DNA of 59,190 bases, taken from NCBI GenBank assembly GCA_019423725.1, contig JAHZAW010000044.1:339-59528 (forward strand). The letters are read 5' to 3'. How positions within the stretch are numbered: the first letter of the stretch is position 1; every line of letters starts with the position of its first letter. The notes under the pieces are model-generated. The model had not been told where the DNA came from. It saw only the letters and a list, made by a program, of their open reading frames with translations, and searched no databases. The position numbers and the translations under genes were made by a program. Positions 26,849 to 36,095 of the stretch are shown in pieces. This DNA is from Clostridiales bacterium (GTDB lineage: Bacteria > Bacillota > Clostridia > Lachnospirales > Anaerotignaceae).

Positions 26849-26993
26849 AGTCATTCCTCATTTTTCATCTCTGAGCTTTTATGCTTTTATGCTTTCCTGT
26901 GTTTCCGGTCAATATTGTCTATTTTCTCATATACCCGTATTTTTTTCAAGATAAACCTTATCCTTTTCAAAAATAAAGGAAGGAATAAAGGCA

Positions 26994-27029
26994 GGTCCCG
27001 GCCAGAGATAACATATCCCAGCCGGGACC
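26994..27029 (-). terminator. Probable terminator after the lipoprotein gene
   Basis: Strong interrupted stem (GGTCCCGGC ... GCCGGGACC with an inner GGGATA / TATCTC pairing) on the minus strand, 57 bases after the lipoprotein stop. The following T-run is weak. Confidence 0.55.
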
Positions 27030-27085
27030 ATTTTAATTGAGGGACTTTAAGGGTTCACCTGCGGTTTTGCCGCCGTCTGGCTCTC

Positions 27086-27496
27086 TTAATAATCCCTGGC
27101 TGTATTTGCTGTGCCAGCCATGCCCGTTGTATTCCTGTAGTCTCCGGCTCCATTTACCCCAGTCATCTCAGGACTTGTATATCCGTCTGATGCGGGATTT
27201 GTACCTTCGACTGTGTTCCTTCCACTGCCGTCTGTCATATCGTCAACGGTATCCTTTATGCTGTTTCCCATATCTCTTACAGCATCTCCTGCGTCCTTTG
27301 CCATGTTTTCGGCATCGTTCTTCAGTATTTTTCCGTCTGACTCAAGACCGTATCCATAGGTGGGGTCAAACTCGGTCTTGTCTATGACCTCTCCGTTTTC
27401 ATCAAAATATTTTCCGGAATTGTCTGCTCCTGATGAACAGCCAGTTACGAAAAATGCCGTCATAATAAAAACAGCCAGTATATATTTGAATCCCAT
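27086..27496 (-). CDS. Small lipoprotein
   Basis: About 136 residues. The N-terminus is a type II signal peptide with lipobox VTGC (MGFKYILAVFIMTAFFVTGC), so the mature protein is lipid-anchored to the outer face of the membrane. The rest is short, polar and disordered-looking (NDAENMAKDAGDAVRDMGNS has heptad-like spacing). No enzymatic domain is seen. The second ATG is chosen because GGAGG lies eight bases before it and only two bases before the first ATG. Confidence 0.75.
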   Translation of the reverse strand: MGFKYILAVFIMTAFFVTGCSSGADNSGKYFDENGEVIDKTEFDPTYGYGLESDGKILKNDAENMAKDAGDAVRDMGNSIKDTVDDMTDGSGRNTVEGTNPASDGYTSPEMTGVNGAGDYRNTTGMAGTANTARDY

Positions 27497-27547
27497 TTTC
27501 ATAACCTCCTCAAAACTGAACTGCTTTATTATTTTTAACAGGCTGTA

Positions 27548-27577
27548 TAAAAAAATACTGTGCCATAAATGGCACAG
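27548..27577 (-). terminator. Intrinsic terminator of the thioesterase-DUF2156 unit
   Basis: Perfect 9-bp stem CTGTGCCAT / ATGGCACAG followed on the minus strand by TATTTTTTTAT. Confidence 0.85.
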
Positions 27578-27599
27578 CAGGAAATTTTTTATTTATTTT

Positions 27600-28562
27600 T
27601 TACTCCAGTGAAAGTTCCTCTTTTGTGAGTCTTCCCTTGGCGGCAAAATATTTTTTCACCATATAGTCAGGATAATAGCTTCTCTTTGCCTTTCTCATGC
27701 CTTCGATACCCATATCCTCTTCCCTGTTGATGTATTCCACATCTTTACATTCATTGAGGACATACTGCTGGTTTATCATGGTGAAAAGTCCGTTTATGTC
27801 ACCATCAGCCTTTTCGATATGGATAAGCTGCATGTCATCCCTTAATCTCTCGCCTATGGTGAAGGCCTTTATCCTTCCGTCAAGTTTTATTACTCCGCCC
27901 GTAAGGCCAAGCGCTTCCATATTCCTTATGGCAAGCACCACTGATCTTCTCTCATTGGCAAACTCTGTCTCAGAAAGGCCTTTGCCTTCCTTCCACTCGT
28001 CATATACCTCTATACATTCATCATACATGGAAGGGTCCAGTCTCTTATATTCAAAATCAGGATGCTCCTGCATGAATTTGTTTATATGGTTCCTCTTGCC
28101 GTGGAGTTTCTTTCCCTTAAGGGTGGCAAGTTTCTCCCTGGAATATACATAGTCCCATGATATTTCGGCAGGCTCTATATCAAGGGAAGGACACGCCTTT
28201 TCAAACATTTCCTTGAACGGCTCCCATATATTCCTTATTATGGGTTCCTTTCCCTCGTTCTCCAAATAGTCAAAGGCTCTGCATATGAGTTCCTTATAAT
28301 TATATTCTGATCCCTTTTTAGGTATGGGAGGCCAGAAAAATTCAGGAAAACTCTTAAAATTAAGTTTTATATATAATACATCATCGGATATGGTGAACTG
28401 CATCTTACCATCCGCTCCCCATATGAACAGGTTCGCAAATGAAAGATCAGAACAATCCAGATTCCATGTTTTTGTATAACTCTCTATCAGTTTTTTATCC
28501 TTAAGCTCGAAATCCCTGAAACCTGTGAGCAGGGCTTTCTTTTCAAGTGCGCAGCAACTCAT
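27600..28562 (-). CDS. DUF2156 / GNAT-like acyltransferase-domain protein
   Basis: 320 residues matching the DUF2156 (phosphatidylglycerol lysyltransferase C-terminal) pattern: FRDFELKDKKLIESYTKTWNLDCSDLSFANLFIWG at the start (split here across the motif), GKRNHINKF, DGRIKAFTIGERL, and a final YINREEDMGIEGMRKAKRSYYPDYMVKKY. The fold is a tandem GNAT. Without the membrane flippase half of MprF its role in lipid aminoacylation is unproven. It starts 15 bases after the acyl-ACP thioesterase gene, suggesting a lipid-related unit. Confidence 0.87.
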   Translation of the reverse strand: MSCCALEKKALLTGFRDFELKDKKLIESYTKTWNLDCSDLSFANLFIWGADGKMQFTISDDVLYIKLNFKSFPEFFWPPIPKKGSEYNYKELICRAFDYLENEGKEPIIRNIWEPFKEMFEKACPSLDIEPAEISWDYVYSREKLATLKGKKLHGKRNHINKFMQEHPDFEYKRLDPSMYDECIEVYDEWKEGKGLSETEFANERRSVVLAIRNMEALGLTGGVIKLDGRIKAFTIGERLRDDMQLIHIEKADGDINGLFTMINQQYVLNECKDVEYINREEDMGIEGMRKAKRSYYPDYMVKKYFAAKGRLTKEELSLE

Positions 28563-28577
28563 TAAATACCTCCAGTC

Positions 28578-29330
28578 TTATTTTTTTTGCCACAGAACGG
28601 CTGTCTTACACAAAACCGCTCCATTTATATCAGCGATAGTCGTTATTATTTCCGCTTCATCTTCAGAAGTATATCTTATATATGTCTTTACGTCAACCCT
28701 GTCTCCAGCACGGCACTCTTTTCTATAGAGCACCCTTATCTCCGCGGGCATATAGCCGGAATATATATTATCGGGCACCTCATCAACGGCCCATTCCACA
28801 TATTTGGTATTATTTGTATGTCCGTTGGTGTCGGTCTCGCTCCTTCTTACGGTGATGGTCTTCTCAGATGCCAGAAATTCCTCCTTCTCCGCCGGGAGCA
28901 CATATCTTCCCGCGTCAAAGGGCGCAGGAATGTCACAGCAGTAGGCATCCTCCATTTCCTCGGAAAATCTTACGGGATGTCTTTTATCCAGGTCAAGGAA
29001 TGCCCATCTGGAGGCGGCACTGGCTATCTCCTCTCCATTGCATTCCACCCTGAAATATCTGGTGGCCTGAAGGGTGCTGCCATATTTTGCCCATGTACTT
29101 ATCTCAAGTCTGTCCCTGAATTCAGGATATTTTTTTACCTTTATCACCCAGTTGAGAACTACCCAGCCCCTGCGCATCTCCAAAAGCCTCTCCACCGGAT
29201 ATCCGGCGTCCTCCGTATGCTCTATGGCCGTTTCCATAAGGTACTTTACCATGTTCTGCGGGCTTAAGGCCGCATTCATATCCGTATCAAAAGAACTTAC
29301 CTTAACTTTCCATATATATGGTCTTTCCAT
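28578..29330 (-). CDS. Acyl-ACP thioesterase (FatA/FatB-like)
   Basis: About 250 residues forming a double hot-dog protein of the bacterial acyl-ACP thioesterase family, which releases fatty acids from acyl carrier protein. The N-terminal hot dog includes MVKYLMETAIEHTEDAGYP and GWVVLNWVIKVKKYPE. The second carries the catalytic region RRSETDTNGHTNNTKYVEWA. The start MERPYIWKV follows GGAGGGG; a GTG/ATG seven codons earlier is less well placed and would overlap the cardiolipin synthase end. Neighbours (cls, DUF2156) point to membrane lipid metabolism. Confidence 0.92.
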   Translation of the reverse strand: MERPYIWKVKVSSFDTDMNAALSPQNMVKYLMETAIEHTEDAGYPVERLLEMRRGWVVLNWVIKVKKYPEFRDRLEISTWAKYGSTLQATRYFRVECNGEEIASAASRWAFLDLDKRHPVRFSEEMEDAYCCDIPAPFDAGRYVLPAEKEEFLASEKTITVRRSETDTNGHTNNTKYVEWAVDEVPDNIYSGYMPAEIRVLYRKECRAGDRVDVKTYIRYTSEDEAEIITTIADINGAVLCKTAVLWQKK

Positions 29331-29350
29331 CTGTATACCCCTCCGTCTCA

Positions 29351-30817
29351 TCAGAGCATGGGCGATATGAGCCTTGATATGGCCTCCTTTACCCTGAACC
29401 AGCCAGATCTTTTATCATACCAGTCAAGGGTTATCTCTGTGGAGTTTTTGATGTCCTCCATAAACTGCGCCTCATGCTGTGCTGTCACTTCTTTGTCATA
29501 TATAAATGCGTTAGTCTCAAAATTAAGATCAAAACTTCTTATGTCCATATTCGCCGTTCCTACCGATGTGACGAATCCGTCCACATATACTGTCTTGCTG
29601 TGGACAAAACCTTTATTATACTGATAGCATTTTACTCCTACCCTCAAAAGCTCTCCAAGATAGGACATGCTGGCCCAGTATACAAAGGGATGATCCGGGT
29701 TTGCCGGTATTATTATCCTTACGTCTATGCCCGAGAGCGCCGCTACCTTAAGGGCTGAAAATATGCCGTCATCGGGAACGAAATAGGGAGTTGTCACATA
29801 TATGTTCTTCTCCGCTTCGTTCATCATCTTAAAGTAGCCGTTCCTTATGTTCTGCTGGATGGTGTCAGGACCGCTGGATACTATCTGCATCTTAACATTT
29901 CCCTTATTATTTTTATTTTCCGGGAAATATTTGTCTGAAAGCTCGATCTCATTATCACATACGAAATTCCAGTCCATGGTGAATCTCAGCTGGAGCTGGT
30001 CAACGGCATCTCCCTCGATCCTTATGTGGGTGTCACGCCAGTCGCCGTATCTCTTTACCGTTCCCAGGTATTCATCACCTATGTTAAGTCCTCCGATGTA
30101 TCCTATCTTTCCATCGATCACAGCTATTTTCCTGTGGTCGCGGTAGTTGAGCCTGGTTATGAGAGGCGGAAGGAATTTTGCTACCTTTCCTCCTGCTGAA
30201 ATGAGATCTTTGAAAAACCATCTTCCAAGCATCCTGTTTCCCATACCATCATAAAGCAGCCTTACTTCTACTCCTTCAGCTGCCTTTTTCGCCAGTTCGG
30301 CCACTATCCTTCTTCCCAGGTCATCGGACCTTAATATATAGTACTCCATGTGGATGAAGTCCTTTGCCCCTCTTATGTCCTCTATGAGGTCATGGAACTT
30401 GCTTTCCCCGTCGAAATACGATTTGACCGTATTGGAATAGGTTATGCAGCTTCCGGAATTTATATGAAGATATGCCAGGTCATCCAGATGCTTGCTGTTG
30501 ATGATGTCTATCCTGCCTTCGATGGCCTTTCTCTGGGCGCTTATCATCATGCTGTATTTGTCCATCTCGCACATGTAGCCGTAATAGGTCTCAAAGTCAT
30601 TTTCAGCCTTGCTCCTGAACATTTCTTCCTTCTTGGCTTCACGTCCGAATATCAAATAACAGAAGAATCCGATTATCGGTACAAAAAGTATGACCATAAG
30701 CCATGCCCAGGTACTGGCCGGATTTCTGTGCTCAAAAAATACCGTGAGGCCCGCAAGCACCACGTTGGCAAACAGAAGCACAAGTATTATGACCCCTATA
30801 ATATTCTGTATCGACAT
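29351..30817 (-). CDS. cls: Cardiolipin synthase
   Basis: Membrane phospholipase-D-family enzyme that joins two phosphatidylglycerols. 488 residues: two N-terminal membrane helices with a PLDc_N segment (NPASTWAWLMVILFVPIIGF), then two HKD motifs, HRKIAVIDGKIGYIGG and HSKTVYVDGFVTSVGTANMD. The start is the ATG nine bases after AAAGGAGG; an upstream extension by ten residues contains that site. Together with pgsA in this window it accounts for phosphatidylglycerol-to-cardiolipin synthesis. Confidence 0.96.
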   Translation of the reverse strand: MSIQNIIGVIILVLLFANVVLAGLTVFFEHRNPASTWAWLMVILFVPIIGFFCYLIFGREAKKEEMFRSKAENDFETYYGYMCEMDKYSMMISAQRKAIEGRIDIINSKHLDDLAYLHINSGSCITYSNTVKSYFDGESKFHDLIEDIRGAKDFIHMEYYILRSDDLGRRIVAELAKKAAEGVEVRLLYDGMGNRMLGRWFFKDLISAGGKVAKFLPPLITRLNYRDHRKIAVIDGKIGYIGGLNIGDEYLGTVKRYGDWRDTHIRIEGDAVDQLQLRFTMDWNFVCDNEIELSDKYFPENKNNKGNVKMQIVSSGPDTIQQNIRNGYFKMMNEAEKNIYVTTPYFVPDDGIFSALKVAALSGIDVRIIIPANPDHPFVYWASMSYLGELLRVGVKCYQYNKGFVHSKTVYVDGFVTSVGTANMDIRSFDLNFETNAFIYDKEVTAQHEAQFMEDIKNSTEITLDWYDKRSGWFRVKEAISRLISPML

Positions 30818-30940
30818 ATGGAACCTCCTTTTTTTATAATGTTGCAAATTGCTCGAGAATATATTATACTATATTTCCGTAAGGATTGGTAAAAATATTC
30901 ATTAAAAATTTTTTAATTTAGTTTGAAAATACCTATTTCC

Positions 30941-30969
30941 TAAACAGTAAATAAGTGTTACAATATAAT
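30941..30969 (+). promoter_or_regulatory. Candidate promoter of the 31015-31488 gene
   Basis: -35-like TAAACA, 17-bp spacer, perfect -10 TATAAT, 45 bases before the GTG start. Confidence 0.55.
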
Positions 30970-31014
30970 GTACCCGTTTTAAGGGACATAGCAGACCGGA
31001 GGAGTGAATTTAAA

Positions 31015-31488
31015 GTGAGCGCAAGCGATATATTTATCATCGTGGCAGTGGTGCTGGTCATAGCAATATTTGCCATCTACAAATTAAGCAGCAGAAACTA
31101 TAAAAGATCCATTGAGGCCCAGGATTTCATAAACGCCAATAAACAGGTCGCCTCAATATATGTCATAGACAAAAAATATGCTAAACCTACGGAAAACGAT
31201 TTCAACAGACAGGTATATGAACAGTTCACCGGCTCTGTTAAAAGACGTAAGATGTGCATGGTCAGAGCTAAGGTCGGTCCCCAGATCGTTACACTTATAA
31301 CTGAAAAGAACGTTTATGATATAATCGTTCCTAAAAAGACCATAAAAGTTGAGCTCAGCGGACTCTTCCTTGTAAATGTCGTAGGCGTTAACCTGGCTGA
31401 TAAAAAGAAAAAGTCCTTAAGAGAAAGAGCTTCTCTCTTTACCAAGGCTGATCCTAAAAAAGAAGCTGAAAAAATAGCTAAAAAATAA
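31015..31488 (+). CDS. Single-pass membrane protein of unknown function
   Basis: 157 residues from a GTG start 12 bases after GGAGG. One N-terminal helix (ASDIFIIVAVVLVIAIFAIY) is followed by a basic soluble domain, probably cytoplasmic given the lysine/arginine-rich flank after the helix, and a Lys-rich tail (KADPKKEAEKIAKK). I do not recognise the family. Codon choice (GCT, CTT, AAA) suggests at least moderate expression. Monocistronic, with its own promoter and terminator. Confidence 0.75.
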   Translation: MSASDIFIIVAVVLVIAIFAIYKLSSRNYKRSIEAQDFINANKQVASIYVIDKKYAKPTENDFNRQVYEQFTGSVKRRKMCMVRAKVGPQIVTLITEKNVYDIIVPKKTIKVELSGLFLVNVVGVNLADKKKKSLRERASLFTKADPKKEAEKIAKK

Positions 31489-31506
31489 CATACTAACATA
31501 AAAATC

Positions 31507-31537
31507 AAACCGGATCTTTCGATCCGGTTTTTATTTT
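31507..31537 (+). terminator. Intrinsic terminator
   Basis: Perfect 10-bp stem AAACCGGATC / GATCCGGTTT, loop TTTC, then TTATTTT. May also act on the opposite strand for the degV gene. Confidence 0.88.
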
Positions 31538-31627
31538 GTCCTTTTATCCTTTTTTAAACTTTTATACTCTTTGTTCTTTATGCTCTCTATGGTTTCGGTC
31601 CTTTATCCGTCCTTTGGACCTCTCTCT

Positions 31628-32515
31628 TTAGTTTTTCCTCTCGTCTCCCCAGAAAAATACAGCTACAGTTCCGGGGCCCGTATGGGAACCGATGACCGTT
31701 CCTATATCATTTATGAGTACCTTTCCATCAAGATTAGGAAAAGTCTTTTCAATGGCTTCCGCCGTCTTTTCAGCGTCTTCCCTGCAGGCAGAATTGGATA
31801 TGAAACATTTTCCGCTGTACTGGGTCCTGTTTTCGGCCAGTTCACTCATCCTCTTTACCATCTCGTCAATGGCCTTTCTCTTTCCCCTGCACTTGCCCAC
31901 TACCACAAGTTTGCCTTCGGCGTTCACATTTATTATGGGGCATATATTAAGCAGGTTTCCTACTACCGCCGATGTCTTGGATATCCTTCCGCCTCTGTAA
32001 TAGGATGTAAGGTCAGTGGAAAATACCCAGTGGTTGAGCCTGAGTTTCACTTCCTCTATCTTCTTTGCGGCCTCTTCCGCCTCCATGTCCTTATCGCGGA
32101 GATCAGCTGCAAAATCCACAAGAAGTCCATATCCAGATGATGCCGCCAGGGTATCTATTATTATGAGTTTTCTTTCAGGGAATTCCTCCCTGAGTATGCC
32201 GGCAGCGGCGATACATGATGAGTATGTTCCGGAAATTCCCGATGAAAGGGTAAGATGGACGATGTCCTTTCCCTCCTTGAGCATGGGCGTGAACATATCT
32301 ATATATTCTCCTGTGCTTACCTGGGATGTGGTGGGCTGTGCCCCTGCGGCTATACGGTCATAAAACTCATCTATGGGCATGGAAAGTCCCATATCATCGG
32401 GGTATTCCTTCCCATCCATGTTGAAATGAAAACAAATGAATGGTATTTTCCTCTTTTCAAAATATTCCCTTGACATATCGGCTGTGGAGCAGCATGTTAA
32501 TTCAAATTTCGCCAT
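31628..32515 (-). CDS. DegV family fatty-acid-binding protein
   Basis: 295 residues. The DegV pattern is clear: ELTCCSTADMSREYFEKRKI near the start, TSQVSTGEYIDMF, LTLSSGISGTYSSC and TDLTSYYRGGRISKTSAVVG. Such proteins bind a fatty acid and, as FakB, present it to the kinase FakA for incorporation into phospholipid. Family membership is clear; the FakB role is by analogy, and no fakA gene is in the window. Confidence 0.92.
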   Translation of the reverse strand: MAKFELTCCSTADMSREYFEKRKIPFICFHFNMDGKEYPDDMGLSMPIDEFYDRIAAGAQPTTSQVSTGEYIDMFTPMLKEGKDIVHLTLSSGISGTYSSCIAAAGILREEFPERKLIIIDTLAASSGYGLLVDFAADLRDKDMEAEEAAKKIEEVKLRLNHWVFSTDLTSYYRGGRISKTSAVVGNLLNICPIINVNAEGKLVVVGKCRGKRKAIDEMVKRMSELAENRTQYSGKCFISNSACREDAEKTAEAIEKTFPNLDGKVLINDIGTVIGSHTGPGTVAVFFWGDERKN

Positions 32516-32620
32516 AATATTCCTCCGTAGTTATACATATATTCCCATTTTGTCGTTTTTAAAACAACAGCAAAAAAATCAGTTTTAAAATCAGTTTTAT
32601 GTTTTTTGTTCTTATACAGC

Positions 32621-32656
32621 ACAAAAGACAATGATGTTATACATCATTGCCTTTTT
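32621..32656. terminator. Intrinsic terminator between CPBP and degV genes
   Basis: Stem GACAATGATG / CATCATTGCC (one G-U) with T-runs on both sides; on the minus strand it follows the CPBP gene. Confidence 0.8.
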
Positions 32657-32702
32657 GTATTAAATATATAATATCAGATCCTCAAAAAATATCAATAGGA
32701 TA

Positions 32703-33650
32703 TTAAAAATATTGATACAAAACAGATCCCGCATATACTACCAGTATCAGTATCAGCCTGAGATCCATGGCTTTGTCCTCGAACTGTTTCTGGGGGCTGT
32801 AATCAAAGGCCTCTTCGCCCTCGATGACAAATCCTATTTTTCTTACCAGTGCGTAGAGAGGTTTTCCCCTGCCGTATTTCCTTCCCATAAGGAAGATTAT
32901 ACCCGCCGCTATGGGCAGAGAAAATATGGACATGGCCACATATCTGAAAATAATGCTCACCATCTCAGCCTCAGTTACGGATGTATTTACAGCCGAATCA
33001 ATGGCCGCAGCAGCTCTATAGAGCATGACCTGTGAAAAGTTCAGTGTAAAATGCGCCGCCATTCCGGGTATGACCGACTTAGTCCTATATACCACATAGC
33101 AGAAAAGAGTTCCGATAAAAAACGTATATAATATGGACTGGAGGCTGAAATGCGCCAGGGCGAATATGAGCCCTCCCATGACACAGGCCTTTGACAGTCT
33201 CATATTTTTAAGTCCGGAAAATACCACTCCCCTGAATACCAGCTCCTCAAAAACCGCCGGTATGACACAGAGGGTCAAAACACTGAGCCCAAAGGAATAT
33301 CCCATGGAAGTATCCAGCGTCCCTGCCGCCGCATTGGGGAAAAACAGGCTCATAAATGCTGAGAGAAGATTGGCTATAGGAGATATGACAATGGCCAGGA
33401 GCACCGCCAGCACAATATCTGCCAGGCTTGTTTTATTTAAAGACAGGGTCTCAGCGGCCCTGTTTCCGAATAATTTCACACCGATGAACAAAACCGGCAC
33501 AAAAAACACTATCTGCCATATGGCCGAGGCCAGCATGGTGTTGCTTCCATCCTTAAGGAGAGATACCACCGCTATGCCGCTTATGAAATTAAAGATAATA
33601 TATATTATGAAAAACAAATATGTCTTAGCTGTCTGAGTCAAATACCACAC
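32703..33650 (-). CDS. CPBP-family intramembrane glutamic protease
   Basis: 315 residues with about eight hydrophobic segments. The CPBP/ABI motifs are present: FEELVFRGVVFSGL (EExxxR) and a downstream GLIFALAHFS histidine, later H in MAAHFTLNF. In bacteria these proteases are linked to prenylated or bacteriocin-type peptide processing and immunity; the substrate is unknown. The start is a GTG with only a weak ribosome site, so the first few residues are uncertain. Confidence 0.9.
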   Translation of the reverse strand: MWYLTQTAKTYLFFIIYIIFNFISGIAVVSLLKDGSNTMLASAIWQIVFFVPVLFIGVKLFGNRAAETLSLNKTSLADIVLAVLLAIVISPIANLLSAFMSLFFPNAAAGTLDTSMGYSFGLSVLTLCVIPAVFEELVFRGVVFSGLKNMRLSKACVMGGLIFALAHFSLQSILYTFFIGTLFCYVVYRTKSVIPGMAAHFTLNFSQVMLYRAAAAIDSAVNTSVTEAEMVSIIFRYVAMSIFSLPIAAGIIFLMGRKYGRGKPLYALVRKIGFVIEGEEAFDYSPQKQFEDKAMDLRLILILVVYAGSVLYQYF

Positions 33651-33687
33651 CCCGCATCAAAAGCCTAAGTATGCTTAAATATCAATA

Positions 33688-34959
33688 TCAGTCGTCTGGG
33701 ATGTCCTCCACGAAGTCATCATCATCGTTATCCCACAGATCATCGTCATCCTCCACCGCAAGGCCCGGTGAGCCATGGGGATATTTTTCCCTGTAACGGC
33801 GGTTTACAGCCTCGGAAAGGAAGAGCTTTATGGATGCCACTACGGGAACGCCTAAGAACATACCGAAGGCTCCGCCAAAATACGCTCCAACGGCAATGGC
33901 GAAGAGCACCTGAAGGGGAGTAAGTCCCGTAGGGTCGCCAAGGAGCCTGGGACATATAATATAATTATCCACCTGCTGTATGGCGATTATGTATATGAGA
34001 AGCCACAGCGCCTTGATGGGGTCCACCAGAAGCACAATGAATACCGCCGGCACCGTTCCGATGAAAGGTCCGACATAGGGTATCATATTTGATATACCGA
34101 TAACGACGCTTATTACAAGAGCGTATGGTATCCTAAGTATCACCATGCCCACAAAGCATATTACGCCAAGGGCTATGGCGTCAAGGAGCTTTCCAAGGAC
34201 GAAGTTCTGGAAAATAACATTTACCCTCTGCATATTCTGTATGAATCTTTCGGCTCTGCCTTCCTCGAATGTGGCGTAGCAGAATTTTTTACATTCCGCC
34301 GCTATTTCCTCCTTGGTGGAGAGCATATAGAAACTTATGATTATTCCTATCACAAAATTGATTATGGCAGTGGCCACATTTACCGTATTGCTTACAAATT
34401 CTTTTATGTTTTCACCGTTGAAATTTTCTTCTATGTATCCGGGGAGATTATTCAGCTGTTCCTGTATGGGCTTGGCAACACGGTTAGCCACGTTTATGAT
34501 TGTCTCCCTGGTGCCGTCGTCAAAGCCTGAGAGCATATCAGGAAGCCTTTCCATAAGAGACGCCATATTTTCAGGCAGGGATATGACAAGGGCGTTGAAA
34601 CTTTGTATCACCGTTGGGATCATATATATGAGCAGCCAAATAAAACAGCCTATAAAAATAGTATAGGTTATGAGTATGGTCAGATTTCTCAGGGTCTTAG
34701 GCCTTGCTGAGAGTTTTGCTGAATGTCTGCCGATGAACTTTTCCAGGAAGTTCACCAGAGGCGTAAAGAAAAACGCGATAAAAAATCCGTATATGAAGGT
34801 TATGAGGATATCGGTTATTTTGTCTATGAATCCGCCCAATGAGCCGAAAAATACCCCTATATTATCCAGAAAACGCATAAGCAGTATACAGGCCGCAAGT
34901 ACCGCAAAACTGTAGACAGCTATTTTCATATACTTTCTGTCGAGCTTATATTTTCTCAA
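33688..34959 (-). CDS. AI-2E family transporter
   Basis: 423 residues, about seven to eight hydrophobic segments, with the family's conserved stretches YVGPFIGTVPAVF, QQVDNYIICPRLLG and GLTPLQVLFAIAVGAYFGG. The family includes TqsA (autoinducer-2 exporter) and Na+/H+ antiporters, so the substrate is open. The C-terminus is an unusually acidic tail (VEDDDDLWDNDDDDF). It lies upstream of the CPBP gene on the same strand with a 37-base gap and may be co-transcribed. Confidence 0.92.
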   Translation of the reverse strand: MRKYKLDRKYMKIAVYSFAVLAACILLMRFLDNIGVFFGSLGGFIDKITDILITFIYGFFIAFFFTPLVNFLEKFIGRHSAKLSARPKTLRNLTILITYTIFIGCFIWLLIYMIPTVIQSFNALVISLPENMASLMERLPDMLSGFDDGTRETIINVANRVAKPIQEQLNNLPGYIEENFNGENIKEFVSNTVNVATAIINFVIGIIISFYMLSTKEEIAAECKKFCYATFEEGRAERFIQNMQRVNVIFQNFVLGKLLDAIALGVICFVGMVILRIPYALVISVVIGISNMIPYVGPFIGTVPAVFIVLLVDPIKALWLLIYIIAIQQVDNYIICPRLLGDPTGLTPLQVLFAIAVGAYFGGAFGMFLGVPVVASIKLFLSEAVNRRYREKYPHGSPGLAVEDDDDLWDNDDDDFVEDIPDD

Positions 34960-35063
34960 GGATCTCTCCCCCTTTTTCTATACCCCTTTGGGACCATTCT
35001 AACACATAGATACCCCTTTTACTATAGTTTGCTTGCCTTTTTCTTAAATAAATCTTAATCCGA

Positions 35064-35093
35064 TTGACCTCCGCGGCCGATGGCATTTATACT
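35064..35093 (+). promoter_or_regulatory. Sigma-A promoter of moxR-DUF58
   Basis: -35 TTGACC (35064-35069), 18-bp spacer, -10 TATACT (35088-35093), 31 bases before the ATG. Confidence 0.7.
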
Positions 35094-35124
35094 TAAAGTA
35101 AATTAATTACAGGAGGATCTAGTT

Positions 35125-36093
35125 ATGGCTGATGAACAGAATATAAAAGCTTTTGCCGATGATTTCAAACGTATAGAAGATGAGATCTCCAAGGATATCA
35201 TCGGACAGAAAGATGTTATACATAAAATAATAATTTCAATGATAGCTGACGGAAACGTACTGCTGGAAGGTCTGCCCGGAACAGGAAAGACACAGCTGGT
35301 AAAGACGGTGGCCCGTGTCATGGATCTGAGCTTTTCCAGGATACAGTTTACCCCAGACCTTATGCCCGCCGACGTTACCGGAACGAATATGATGGATGCC
35401 GAAAGCGGACAGGTATCCTTTAAAAAGGGTCCCGTATTTGCCAATATCGTCCTTGCCGACGAGATAAACAGGGCAACTCCAAAGACCCATTCCGCCCTTC
35501 TTGAGGCCATGCAGGAAAAGACAGTCACAGCGGGAAACACCACATATCCCCTGCCTGATCCCTTCTTTGTCCTTGCCACCCAGAACCCCCTGGAACTTGA
35601 GGGAACATATCCCCTTCCTGAGGCGCAGCTGGACCGTTTCATATTCAAGCTGGATGTGAAATTCCCCTCAAAGGAGGAACTCCTTGACATAGTAAGCATA
35701 ACCACGGGCAAAAGGACAGCCCAGGCTGAGAAACTTTTTGACGCGGGCAAAATAAAGGAGATGCGTGACATTTCCCTGGAAGTGCCCATTGCCGACGCCG
35801 TTGCCCAGTATGCCATGGATATAATAATAAAGAGCCATCCTGAACTGGATGCCTCTCCCGAAGCTGTCAAAAAATATGTGCGCTACGGCTCAAGCCCCCG
35901 AGGCGCCCAGGCCATAATAAGGACAGCCAGGATAAACGCCCTTTCCAAGGGAAGATACAACGTAGCTTATGAAGATATAAAAGATGTGGCCTATGATGTG
36001 CTCCGACACAGGATATTCCTTAATTTCGAGGCTCTTTCCGACGGAGTAAAGGTCGAGGATATAATAGACGAACTTCTGAAAGAGGAGATCTGA
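35125..36093 (+). CDS. MoxR-type AAA+ ATPase
   Basis: 322 residues. Walker A GLPGTGKTQ, Walker B VLADEINRATPKT, sensor 1 ATQNPLE and the MoxR insert LPEAQLDRF are intact. MoxR ATPases act as chaperones that mature or remodel partner proteins, usually von Willebrand factor A proteins encoded next door. AGGAGG precedes the ATG. The DUF58 gene starts three bases after its stop. Confidence 0.95.
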   Translation: MADEQNIKAFADDFKRIEDEISKDIIGQKDVIHKIIISMIADGNVLLEGLPGTGKTQLVKTVARVMDLSFSRIQFTPDLMPADVTGTNMMDAESGQVSFKKGPVFANIVLADEINRATPKTHSALLEAMQEKTVTAGNTTYPLPDPFFVLATQNPLELEGTYPLPEAQLDRFIFKLDVKFPSKEELLDIVSITTGKRTAQAEKLFDAGKIKEMRDISLEVPIADAVAQYAMDIIIKSHPELDASPEAVKKYVRYGSSPRGAQAIIRTARINALSKGRYNVAYEDIKDVAYDVLRHRIFLNFEALSDGVKVEDIIDELLKEEI

Positions 36094-36095
36094 AA

